NCBI RefSeq assembly: GCF_025766255.1
Contig: NW_026516764.1
Location: 62,001-126,000 of the forward strand
DNA from: Zychaea mexicana
Taxonomy: Eukaryota; Mucoromycota; Mucoromycetes; Mucorales; Lichtheimiaceae
Length of the DNA: 64,000 nucleotides
Reading direction: 5' to 3'
This document shows, one piece after another, positions 1-10,138 of this stretch. The notes under the pieces were generated by a model. The model saw only the letters and a list, made by a program, of their open reading frames with translations, was not told the origin of the DNA and did no database searches. Within the stretch, counting starts at the first letter, position 1. Every line of letters starts with the position of its first letter. The position numbers and the translations under genes are program-made.

Positions 1-1323
1 ATCTGTATAATAGGCTCCAAAAGGAAGTGCCGCTCATTACTTGTCATAAAATTAGCTCATACTTTGTCGATGTAACAAAAAAAATTCAAGATTCGGTATG
101 TTATATTATTTCAGTACGTCTATTCTGCAGCTGAAGGTAACCTCATCTCTATATAGAAGTCGTATTGCATAATGGGAGAAGCACTTTCAGAGCTTCAATC
201 GATGTCTCCAATTGACAAGTTGCTGATGCCTGAAAAAAAGTTTATTTCGAACATGTGCGACAATTTATGAGTATAAAAAATAATTGGAGTCATATACACA
301 TACTTATAAATTACATAGCAGGGTCATGCTCTTGTGCTAATTTTTTATATATATTATTGATATTTAGCTTTGACTATATTTATGACAATTGTAATGAAGA
401 GATCTTGAGCCAATCGGAGACTTGCTATCGGTTATATCTGTTTGATATTTGTCTCAAGTTCACCACCAAATATTTGAGAGAGAAAAAGATCGATATGACT
501 TTTCTGCCAGGTGAAATAGAGCTCGTTTCCATGACTACGCAATTGAAACTAAAGGGGCTGAATAATGGTCATTATAAATACAATGCAGATGGAATCATAA
601 AAGATAACCAAAGCGATCTCGAAATTCTCTTAACTGAGGTATCATCAGCATTTGGAAGTAACGAAGTTGGAAAAATTAGCTTTGATCATTACAAAGCAAT
701 GTTTGGCCAGCTTTCCATGTTACGAACAGTAGCCCATATATATGAGTATGCTTCGTTTAATACATTTAAAAAGCTTAAAGTACATTTTCTCCATGGACAC
801 GGTAAGTAACTTAACATTAGCTTTGCATTAATCGTCTTAATAGCATATTTGTCAAGTAATAACTGGTTCCTTTTTTGTGTTGTTAGGAACCGCAATTCGC
901 CATTGGTCGATGTCTGTCCAGTCACCAGGTATATTCGTGATGAATAAAGAACAAAAGGTCGAGGTACCGGTGAAATTTGCTCAAAAAGATTTGTACTTGC
1001 TGGAGTTTATTGAATTTTACAAAAGTCTTGCCGTAAGTTGACAAAAGAAAGAAACGTATGCAATCAATTATACGAGAATATCAACTTACAGAATGCAATT
1101 TATTAAATATTTGCAGTTGGCACTTGAGGATACCACGGAAATACTTACACAACTAAAACAAGAACATAAAGAAGTGAAATCAAGTAATACGAATTGCAAA
1201 AGCCTTTTGGGTAGCATTGATCCGGTCATAATAAGGCTCAATGAAGGAAAACATTTGGGAATTGTTGCTGATGAAGGCCCAATGAGTGTACCTCCTAGTC
1301 CTGACCGTGATCAAAAGAATTAG
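1..1323 (+). CDS. Second copy (5' end outside window) of the unknown Mucorales-type gene
   Basis: Mirror copy of the gene at 2483-4743. Position 1 falls inside the exon that starts at about 3867 (minus strand) in the other copy. Inferred exons are about 1-95, 157-254, 368-801, 887-1032 and 1117-1323, joined by GT-AG introns (donors GTATGT, GTGCGA, GTAAGT, GTAAGT), ending at TAG 1321-1323. The splices restore one continuous reading frame. Whether this copy has a 5' end and promoter cannot be seen. If the inverted repeat is an assembly fold-back, this copy does not exist. Confidence 0.55.
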
Positions 1324-1735
1324 TTTATCTCTCATTAAAAATGGTCTTATTGTTACGATTTCATTATTCTATTTGTACATGATATTTTTCTACAAATGTG
1401 TTTTATACCCCTCTTCCTTTATATATGATCTGTAATACAATAAAGATAAACACACACTGATTTCGTTTTCCAATTTATACTATCACTCATAGAAAAAGTA
1501 AACCAGGTTTCCAAATAATTCAGTAGCAGATGAGTCCTCAAAAACGAGGTTTGTACATCCACGATACTTTTGCTGAAATCCACATAATGCCTGGCAGCAA
1601 GGACGAAGGCGCTTAATGTGGTTCGTACTTTCACTAACTTTATATCTATGTTGGATCGATTGAACAGTCGATCCATAGGTAAAAAGAGAAAAAGGGTAAT
1701 AAATAGTAATAGTAATGTAAGTATTATATAAGTGT
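1..1735. repeat. Left arm of a 1.7-kb inverted repeat
   Basis: Every stretch compared is the exact reverse complement of 2071-3805; paired coordinates sum to 3806. Reading frames of 184, 76 and 88 codons recur identically on opposite strands. The arm starts at the first base of the window, so its true outer end is unknown. The inner end is sharp: the two arms match up to 1735/2071 and diverge at once beyond it. It carries the 3' part of the gene described at 2483-4743. Confidence 0.95.
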
Positions 1736-2070
1736 CTAAGAGACAACAATTATATAAACACAGTAAGGAAACACATGAACAATCCCAATGTTGGAGAATG
1801 AAATACATATTAAATAGATCTATAATATGTAGCTGCAACAGCAGCAACAATGGTTGTAAAGAGAAGTTTTTTTGTAATTACATAATTAGATTATTTATCT
1901 ACCATATGCAAATATTCAATCTACCATAATATATAGCTTTTACTTCCATGATATAAGCGTTTACTCATATAGAATAATTTTTTTAGGCAATTAAATAAGT
2001 ATTACGTGTTTGGTTTTGTCACCAATATATTCTTTTATATACAGTAGTAACAACGTTTGGAGTACATCCA
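1736..2070. other. Asymmetric 335-bp spacer of the inverted repeat
   Basis: This AT-rich, single-copy stretch separates the two arms. It has no convincing gene. It holds a short CAG/CAA-like run near 1835-1850 and is not self-complementary overall, so the palindrome is not a simple hairpin fold-back with zero spacer. Confidence 0.8.
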
Positions 2071-2323
2071 ACACTTATATAATACTTACATTACTATTAC
2101 TATTTATTACCCTTTTTCTCTTTTTACCTATGGATCGACTGTTCAATCGATCCAACATAGATATAAAGTTAGTGAAAGTACGAACCACATTAAGCGCCTT
2201 CGTCCTTGCTGCCAGGCATTATGTGGATTTCAGCAAAAGTATCGTGGATGTACAAACCTCGTTTTTGAGGACTCATCTGCTACTGAATTATTTGGAAACC
2301 TGGTTTACTTTTTCTATGAGTGA
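2057..2323 (+). other. Possible small coding exon convergent with the palindrome gene
   Basis: An 88-codon open frame, mirrored at 1483-1749 on the minus strand. Its second half has protein-like composition (CCQALCGFQQKYRGCTNLVF, then an acidic FEDSSATELFG segment). The first part is hydrophobic low-complexity and may not be coding. No start context or splice partner is evident. It could be a relic exon. Confidence 0.2.
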
Positions 2324-3805
2324 TAGTATAAATTGGAAAACGAAATCAGTGTGTGTTTATCTTTATTGTATTACAGATCATATATAAAGGAAGAGGGGTA
2401 TAAAACACATTTGTAGAAAAATATCATGTACAAATAGAATAATGAAATCGTAACAATAAGACCATTTTTAATGAGAGATAAACTAATTCTTTTGATCACG
2501 GTCAGGACTAGGAGGTACACTCATTGGGCCTTCATCAGCAACAATTCCCAAATGTTTTCCTTCATTGAGCCTTATTATGACCGGATCAATGCTACCCAAA
2601 AGGCTTTTGCAATTCGTATTACTTGATTTCACTTCTTTATGTTCTTGTTTTAGTTGTGTAAGTATTTCCGTGGTATCCTCAAGTGCCAACTGCAAATATT
2701 TAATAAATTGCATTCTGTAAGTTGATATTCTCGTATAATTGATTGCATACGTTTCTTTCTTTTGTCAACTTACGGCAAGACTTTTGTAAAATTCAATAAA
2801 CTCCAGCAAGTACAAATCTTTTTGAGCAAATTTCACCGGTACCTCGACCTTTTGTTCTTTATTCATCACGAATATACCTGGTGACTGGACAGACATCGAC
2901 CAATGGCGAATTGCGGTTCCTAACAACACAAAAAAGGAACCAGTTATTACTTGACAAATATGCTATTAAGACGATTAATGCAAAGCTAATGTTAAGTTAC
3001 TTACCGTGTCCATGGAGAAAATGTACTTTAAGCTTTTTAAATGTATTAAACGAAGCATACTCATATATATGGGCTACTGTTCGTAACATGGAAAGCTGGC
3101 CAAACATTGCTTTGTAATGATCAAAGCTAATTTTTCCAACTTCGTTACTTCCAAATGCTGATGATACCTCAGTTAAGAGAATTTCGAGATCGCTTTGGTT
3201 ATCTTTTATGATTCCATCTGCATTGTATTTATAATGACCATTATTCAGCCCCTTTAGTTTCAATTGCGTAGTCATGGAAACGAGCTCTATTTCACCTGGC
3301 AGAAAAGTCATATCGATCTTTTTCTCTCTCAAATATTTGGTGGTGAACTTGAGACAAATATCAAACAGATATAACCGATAGCAAGTCTCCGATTGGCTCA
3401 AGATCTCTTCATTACAATTGTCATAAATATAGTCAAAGCTAAATATCAATAATATATATAAAAAATTAGCACAAGAGCATGACCCTGCTATGTAATTTAT
3501 AAGTATGTGTATATGACTCCAATTATTTTTTATACTCATAAATTGTCGCACATGTTCGAAATAAACTTTTTTTCAGGCATCAGCAACTTGTCAATTGGAG
3601 ACATCGATTGAAGCTCTGAAAGTGCTTCTCCCATTATGCAATACGACTTCTATATAGAGATGAGGTTACCTTCAGCTGCAGAATAGACGTACTGAAATAA
3701 TATAACATACCGAATCTTGAATTTTTTTTGTTACATCGACAAAGTATGAGCTAATTTTATGACAAGTAATGAGCGGCACTTCCTTTTGGAGCCTATTATA
3801 CAGAT
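2071..3805. repeat. Right arm of the 1.7-kb inverted repeat
   Basis: Reverse complement of 1-1735. The sequence continues beyond 3805 into the 5' exons of the same minus-strand gene, so this arm holds the copy whose 5' end is visible. The mirror of 3806 onward would lie left of the window. Confidence 0.95.
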
Positions 3806-4743
3806 CTTGAGGTAAAGGGCTTCTACGGCGAACAGTCTTTCCACACCAGATGATTTTGTGCTTCTCTGGACTATATACCCATGAATATAATTATTAATTG
3901 CATATCATTTCATAGCCATTTGCCTATATTGAATCATTTGTTACCTTAGTTGCATCAAATGATTTGTATTTTGTGGGTTATCAAGGAATTTCTTCCATTG
4001 CTCCCACACGTCAACTTCGGTGGTTTCACTATCGTCTTCGCTCTCTTCTTCGTTCTGTTTGATTCGTTTTTGCACCACACCACTACTAGACCCCTCATCG
4101 ACCCCACGTCTCTTTCTTGTGATCTTTTCTTCTTCATTTGCAATTTGTTCTGCCATGCTGCTTCTTAAACGATGCTATATAAATTGTTTATTAGACAGAT
4201 CTGTTTAGACTGTATGCTAACAATAAACACAGTGATTTACTTTTTGCACAGAGAAATTAACCGAGCTTTCTGCGATTACAGCAGCCGAACCCTTTTCGGA
4301 AAAATTCTTGAATGCATTTTTGCCTTGTACTGTCTAAAATATATACTATCAGTAACTGTAATAATATAATAGGACTAATAGAAAAAAATAAAAATATTTT
4401 CTAACCTGGTTATACTTGTTCATAGAATTTACTGTTGTTTCAGCGACAGTTCCTGCAACAACATGTTGTTGAACTATTTTACTATCGTTCAGCAATCGTA
4501 TAGAAGCATCGCGACGAGTAATTGCAGGATCTTGAGCCACCAGTTTCTGTAGGTAGTGTGTCACAGTCCAATAACATGGATCTTCCTTGATCTAAAACTC
4601 TAGAGTAAATGCTTCAATATAGGTTCATCTCTCTACATCGTTGAACACAAAACAGAATCGAACTTACCTTTGAGGTGTAATTTTGACTGTACATTCTCAA
4701 CGAATGAGGATTGAAAATAAAACTTTTTGTTGAACTGCGTCAT
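2483..4743 (-). CDS. Hypothetical multi-exon protein of a Mucorales-type family, possible PD-(D/E)XK-like fold
   Basis: No function recognised with certainty. The ATG is at 4741-4743 (MTQFNKKFYF). Later exons lie near 4576-4404, 4334-4262, 4168-3942, 3867-3711, 3649-3552, 3438-3005, 2919-2774 and 2689-2483, ending in TAG. The exon around 4156-3941 is highly charged, with KRKRR-like basic and EEESEDD acidic runs (possible nuclear signal). The C-terminal half holds YNADGII, then LEILLTEVSSAFG, then DHYKAMFGQLSML and HGTAIRHWSM, followed by a helical, coiled-coil-like tail. From memory, similar uncharacterised proteins are expanded in Mucorales. The D-x(n)-E-x-S/K layout could be a decayed nuclease-like fold, which is inference only. 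The 3' 60% is duplicated in the facing arm. Exon 1/2 junctions are the least certain. Confidence 0.6.
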
Positions 4744-6127
4744 GATAATCACAAAGTGCTTTTGGAAGAAAAAAGCTAAATGATGACCTTTCTTCTTGCT
4801 GGTTGAATAGTGATCATGTGATCATGCAAAATTGTTTATTGACCTGAGTTTCGAATACACTGGTTGGCAAGTTAACATTATTCTTCTCCAAAACACATAC
4901 ACATTTATTTTTATACGTTTTATTTGTATAAATCAGTCAATACTTCATTCAAAAAACATAATCATGTACACCATCAACCTGAATAGTTTCTTCTTTCAAT
5001 GACGGACCTGATAATTTTGGGCAAAGAAGCTAAGTATCTATTTTATTCTATTTATAAAGTGGCATGAATAGCATGATGGCAATCTGCACATGAACCCTGC
5101 CCTGTGCGGAGAAATATTCTGGTTGCCTACGGCATATTACATGCTGTTCCACTGGGAGTGGGAGCCGTAGATTGTTGTCATGGGAAGAAGATCCGGATGA
5201 ACCCTGCCCTGCGCGGAGAAATATTCTGGTTGTCTACAGCATTTATATGCTGTTCCACCAGGAGTGGGAAGTTGATCTTCTTCCTCTTGTCACTGACCAA
5301 GTAACGTACATGTATGGATACGAGGACTAATTTTCTTTTCTGCCCTTCCAAGATTTTTTGTATATACAGGCTTCATGCGGAATAAGATGTGAAAGTGAGA
5401 AAATAAAAAAAAAGATGTATCATCACCTACACGCCCTCTTTGTGCAGTCTTACTGCATTTCAAAACTAATTAATGGATGAAGCGCACATGCCTATCTCAC
5501 ATATCCTGGTATGAGACGCTTCGTTCTTTTCTTTTTCCTTGTCTATCTCCCTTGTCGAAGATAGATGTTATTCTTTACAGTAAAGTTAACCAAATCTTTT
5601 TTTTTGACAAGCAGGAACTGTCGGTGTCAAATTACCAAGGCTCATTCGATGTTGTTCGATAGTACTGTGAATAAAAATTTTTTACTGCTGTCAATAACAA
5701 ATGCTCTATTTGTTTTTTTTTTCTCTTTTTATGTTCAGTTATGTGTTGAAACTGGTTTGGTCTTAATGACAATCCGCGATTTTGTCGTGCTAATTTGATT
5801 AATAAACAATTATAGCATCAGTTGATGTAATAAAAATATATGAGTGAGTGAGGGCTGCAATAGTGTAAATCATAAAGGAAGATGTTACTCAATAAACATT
5901 TACACATCTTTTACCATGTTATTTCGCAATATATAATAAAGGGCCTTGCTGATATATAGCTAGTGAGATTTGCATCATCTTTTGTTCTCTTCTGCAGATT
6001 ACAATTCTATTATCATGCCAATTCTGATTGCTTTTACGGATACGATAGTTACCAAAAAGTAGAACACCTGTAAAGCACAGCAATAATTCATTTGACCACA
6101 AATATTGTGGGATGTGCAACGACACAA
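4744..6127. other. Non-coding interval with a local tandem duplication
   Basis: 1.4 kb of AT-rich DNA upstream of the minus-strand gene. All frames are short and lack family resemblance. The only structure seen is the duplication at 5092-5280. The first about 150 bases probably hold the promoter of the gene starting at 4743. Confidence 0.6.
5092..5280. repeat. Imperfect tandem duplication, period 107 bp
   Basis: A unit starting GAACCCTGCCCTG at 5092 recurs at 5199 with a few substitutions. Both contain GCGGAGAAATATTCTGGTTG and then ATGCTGTTCCAC. On the minus strand one unit reads PGGTAYKCCRQPEYFSAQGR, and the other frame is interrupted. It may be a fragment of a repeated Cys-containing protein or purely non-coding. 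Confidence 0.7.
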
Positions 6128-6205
6128 TGTTTACAAAGATATAATTGTTTTTAATAAAAATAACTGTTTTTTTATATCTAAATTGAATTTTACATAATAA
6201 ATAAA

Positions 6206-7726
6206 ATGGACAGTACAATGGACTATACACCACTTATTACAGATGAAGTAAACATTATTATTACCAATTATTAGACATTTCTTGAATTAAATTGGCCAAT
6301 TATACATAATAGATTTAAACATAGAACAGAAATTAAACATATTAAATTTATTGAAAAAATTAAAGATGTATTATTAAGAAAATTAGGTTATACTGCTGTG
6401 TTTTTCTTTTTAGTGATTCTATATACAAATAAGGAATACCCAGCACCTTATTTTGAGATCGAAAAAGGTTTATTTTTATTATATCATCTAGTTTCTGGAA
6501 TTTCAGGAGAAGATATTGAAAAGTATTTACCTCGAAGTACATTCCATACATTTTATAAAAAGTTTTGGATGGATGATGAAAATTATAAACGAATAAATAA
6601 AATAGTAAATGATTCATTAACAAATATGTTTTCAAGTATAAAATTACGTATTTTATCTGCTAGAAAATATAATCCAGAGTTATTTAAACATGTAACTCTT
6701 ATTTTAGATGGTCATGATTCACGAATAAACTATACAGACACTGACTTAGATAGATCACGTTTATATTCATATAAATTTAAAAAGAATAGTTTACGTACTC
6801 AATTTGTAGCTGATATTAATGATATGATACTTTTTATATCCAAAAGTGAATTCTGTGCAGATAGTTCAGATGGTAGTATGTTTTTGAATATGAAACTTTA
6901 TAATAAAATGAATCAAAATGATACTTTAGCAGTTGATGGTGGATATACTCTGTTTATAACGCAATTTACTGAACTTGCTAATGAAAAAGGTTATGAATTT
7001 AATAATGATAACTTTGTTTATCCAATTCGTAAAAACATAAATGAAAATCTAACAATAACTGATGAGCATTTTAATAATACATTTGGAAGTTTTAGAAGTA
7101 AAATAGAAAATCAGTTTTCGGAAATTGGTAATAAATTTTATAGATTTAATAATAATAAATCTGTTGTGAAAATGGATAATGTTAAGTTTTATAATCTTCA
7201 ATTTCGGGTAGCTTGTTTATTAAAAAATATAAATAAATTTGTTGAGCTATTTAATATTCCCATTTTACCCCATCATAAATTATGGCATAGTAATAACTTT
7301 GATTTTCCTATTGAGAAAAAGTTAATTGATATAGTTGTTAGTAACAATAAACAAAATAAAGATAAATTTGATCGAATGATGCAGCTACAAAATAATTTAT
7401 TAAATATGACTATATCAGATAATAGAATGGCAGTAGATGATACTGAATCTAATAGTTCAGAAAATAGTGAAAGTGATAATGATGTTCCTAATTTTAATGA
7501 ACGTACTAAAAAAAGACGAAAAAATATAAAATGTAAACAGCGGTCAACTGCATCATATGAAATAGAAAGTATTATTGGACATAAAAAAGAAAATAATGCA
7601 TATTTGTTTCAGGTAAAATGGGTTGGATATAGTAATGATGATAATAGTTGGTTATCTATTGATATGTTTAACCAAAAAGATTTATTAAAAGCATATATTG
7701 AAGAGCATAATCTAGGCATATTATAA
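6206..7726 (+). pseudogene. DDE transposase (DDE_Tnp_4/Harbinger-like) with C-terminal chromodomain, one in-frame amber stop
   Basis: From ATG 6206 the frame runs 506 codons with one lesion, TAG at 6272-6274 (codon 23); downstream 484 codons are open. The catalytic triad is readable: D in LILDGHDS (codon at 6707), D in LAVDGGY (6935) and E in RSKIENQF (7106), the spacing of DDE_Tnp_4 transposases. An acidic Ser/Asn/Glu linker (about 7436-7490) and a basic KKRRK patch lead to a chromodomain at 7556-7706 (YEIESIIGHK, FQVKWVGYSNDDNSWLS), which is expected to bind methylated histone tails. Cut-and-paste transposition is inferred. The stop may be a point mutation, a removed intron or readthrough; a GTG at 6398 is the only start-like codon reported downstream before the conserved domain. 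Confidence 0.85.
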
Positions 7727-7743
7727 ATAATATATATAATTTT

Positions 7744-8085
7744 TTATGGAAGAATGTTATTGAAGCATAAGAAAAAGGGATTTCCTATTGTAATTTTTAT
7801 AGGTTTTCTTTTTTTTTTCTTTTTCATTATAAAATTAACTGCATACTGTATATTTAAATTTTTTTCTTCATTTTTTATAGATATATTTTTTAATTCTATA
7901 TCGTTGTTACTGTTAAATGCTAACTGTTTTTGTTTTTTACGAATATGAACTTTACTATGTTTGCAACAAAGATAATCTTTTTTAGTACCTTCTGGTATAT
8001 TTGTTCTAATTTTACGGGAACAGAATTGACCTTCTCGTTTTCCCCGTTTAAATTTATGAGTACAAAAATCATTATTCATACTCAA
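7744..8085 (-). CDS. Small Cys/His protein convergent with the transposase
   Basis: 113 residues, intact from ATG 8085. The N-terminal part has C8, then FKRGKREGQFC (C22), then CCKH at 40-43, a plausible zinc-binding C-x13-C-x17-CC-x-H arrangement with a GxxxG-x2-C core. The rest is Lys/Asn-rich with a KKKKKRK run (possible nuclear or nucleic-acid-binding tail). Its stop lies 17 bp from the transposase stop on the opposite strand and its base composition is the same, so it is probably the second gene of the element. Similar small GxxxGxxC zinc motifs occur in some large DNA viruses and transposons (recalled, not checked). Function unknown. Confidence 0.6.
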   Translation of the reverse strand: MSMNNDFCTHKFKRGKREGQFCSRKIRTNIPEGTKKDYLCCKHSKVHIRKKQKQLAFNSNNDIELKNISIKNEEKNLNIQYAVNFIMKKKKKRKPIKITIGNPFFLCFNNILP

Positions 8086-8284
8086 ATATAAGAAATAGTC
8101 TGATGAAAATGTATCTTTTATTTTCTTATCAATTTTTTTTTGTATTTTTTTTATTATTTTTTTTCATTTTCTAAAAAATGATCAAATTCAGATTCCATAA
8201 AGATGTTTATTTCTTTACATAAATTCTGTTGAAGTTGAATGTGATTGAGTGGAAGATAATCATTAATTGCAACCATTATTAAAC

Positions 8285-8400
8285 CTTTGGATGATTTTAT
8301 TTTTATTTAAAAATAAAATTCAATTTTATAAATAATTTAAATCTTTAGATGATTTTGTTTTTATTTAAAAATATAATTCAATTTTGTAGACAATTTGAAT
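8285..8400. repeat. 58-bp tandem repeat, two copies, at the right end of the DNA transposon
   Basis: CTTTGGATGATTTTATTTTT at 8285 and CTTTAGATGATTTTGTTTTT at 8343, with about 85-90% identity by eye over 58 bp. It lies directly inside the candidate right terminal repeat, where transposases often bind subterminal repeats. Confidence 0.75.
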
Positions 8401-8411
8401 TTTTGTAAACA

Positions 8412-9469
8412 GTAGATGATTTGCTGGTAACAGTTTTAAAAAAAACAATTGGAAATGGATGTGCGGCATTGATTGATCCAAGCTGTACTTGGATTTGCTT
8501 GACATGAACCAATTTGAGGAGTGTGTGACCCATTTCCAAAATTATGGTTCGTTTATATTTTTGTGAGATTGAATGACCTAATAAATTTGTATTAGCAGTC
8601 AGTAGTAGCAGCGCCAATCATAATGAACACAGCAAGGCTCGACAATTTGTAAAGGCAACAGTAGGTTGAACCGTACCATGTATAACACAAGAGTGTCATC
8701 ATCTTAACATACCTTATTTATGAGGGATAAATTGATAAGGTGAATTTTTTTTTTGCCAACACATGCTACAACACTTGATACTTTTGCAGATTGTTCGTCT
8801 TGCTTGTAATATATATATATATATATATTGTTATATTGTACGTACTTTTGATTATTAATTATTCATTTAGATATAATAAAGAATTTCCTATATGGATATT
8901 ATCTAAAAGTGGCATTAATAATAGTTCCCCACCGCCGCTATGAATTTCGTAATTCTGCCAACATACTATATTACACTGCCATTGTAATTCTCACCTCCTG
9001 CCAATCACAAAAACACGCCGTCAATCAAGAATCCCTCTAACTCCAAAGTGAAAAAAGTACCCGCCATCATAGGAAAAAAAGCACTACCAATCATTAGGAA
9101 AAATCCTGTAAAACTATCTTTTTTTTTGAAGACTCTTTAAGCAAAACATTATTCGAAGCTTTCTAGACCAGTACGTTCAGCGTTGTTGGATATATTGGAA
9201 TTTAGTAGGTCCGTGTAGAAATATCAAGAAGAGATAGAAATGTGGTGTACGTAGTTGATGATGAATTGTCTTTTTTTCCCTTATATTTATACTACGAAGC
9301 TTTTAACATCTTGCCATTATGGCTGCACTTTATTATTGCGCAACTTGCTGCTAGAATACTTTGATCCTCTGAGTATTTACTGCAGTTTGCTTCTTCAACC
9401 ATCTTGACTCATTGTATAGGCGAGCAATAAAACTGTTGAAGTTCATAGATTTTTTTTAGGGAAGTTCCT
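8412..9469. other. Non-coding interval
   Basis: About 1 kb with no supportable gene. A short (AT)n run lies at about 8809-8828. Nothing else recognised. Confidence 0.6.
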
Positions 9470-9757
9470 AGTCGTAATTCATTTTTATTAAAGTGTATAA
9501 ATATATATAACTGCCAATAACATTACAAATATCATAATGTAGTGAAAACAAGGGATTATGGCACACCGATGATATAACTATGGATACCCTGTCACTAGGG
9601 AGAACTATGCAGCACTTATCATAGGGATAACCGCGAGTAATAGAGCTTTCATCAAATCCATAGAGATGGGAAACCAAGCAGCTGGATTCGAACCAACAAC
9701 CTCCGCAATGGAGGTCACCCGCCTTGACCGAAGTCTTCAGGGCTAGCGCCCCTAGTT
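9470..9757 (-). mobile_element. Candidate tRNA-derived SINE
   Basis: Read on the minus strand: a tRNA-like head at 9757-9681 contains GGTCAAGGCGG (A-box-like, about 9730-9720) and a perfect pol III B box GGTTCGAATCC (9694-9684), about 36 nt apart. A T-arm-like stem flanks the B box. The region between them forms a strong ACCTCC/GGAGGT hairpin (9699-9715) that does not match a normal anticodon arm, and no acceptor stem closes. About 200 bp of unrelated body follows, ending in an A/T-rich tail (AATAAAAATG near 9482). A decayed tRNA gene is the main alternative. Confidence 0.45.
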
Positions 9758-10003
9758 CATAGAGGCAAAATGATAATACTGCGCAATACATCATTTATCT
9801 CCGCATATGGACTTCATGCTGCGGTCAATATAAGCTGTAGCCAAGATACACTTTGCATGAATTGCTAACTGGTTTTAAAGATTCTATACAGATATCATAC
9901 AAATAACATTGATTATTTAATGTCAATATGAATGTACTAAAGTATAAAATTACACTTTATTCATAGTTCGAAGATCATCCTTATGAATTTCCGACATTAC
10001 GAC

Positions 10004-10027
10004 GTCGGTAACCCCCCCATTACCGAC
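10004..10027. repeat. Perfect short inverted repeat near the left end of the Harbinger relic
   Basis: GTCGGTAA and TTACCGAC are separated by an eight-base C-rich loop. It could be part of a terminal or subterminal repeat; no counterpart is seen near 12600. Confidence 0.7.
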
Positions 10028-10138
10028 ACCGTCGGAAAAGGAGGCCATCGGAAATGCCAACACTGGCAAATATACAGTCAGTTTGCCGACGTGTTAAAAA
10101 CTTTTCTTCTTCCTCCCTTTCTCTGCTATTTTTCTCCC

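Larger units (their letters stand above)
6128..8411. mobile_element. AT-rich DNA transposon with chromodomain-tailed DDE transposase
   Basis: Extent set by a candidate terminal inverted repeat: TGTTTACAAA at 6128-6137 and its reverse complement at 8402-8411, with weaker AT-rich similarity just inside. Between them lie two convergent genes, the transposase (6206-7726, +) and a Cys/His protein (7744-8085, -), 17 bp apart. A 58-bp tandem repeat sits immediately inside the right end. The block is distinctly more AT-rich than the housekeeping genes. No clear target-site duplication is visible, so the borders are provisional; the coding content is secure. Confidence 0.55.

Noticed and set aside
1419..1850. 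143-codon hydrophobic frame rich in Leu and Ile in the palindrome
   Set aside because: Low-complexity AT-rich translation that changes at the arm boundary; the mirror copy has a different N-terminus, so it is not a conserved gene.
9468..9794. 108-codon minus-strand open frame
   Set aside because: It overlaps the tRNA-like/SINE sequence; its open frame is explained by that and it lacks protein features.
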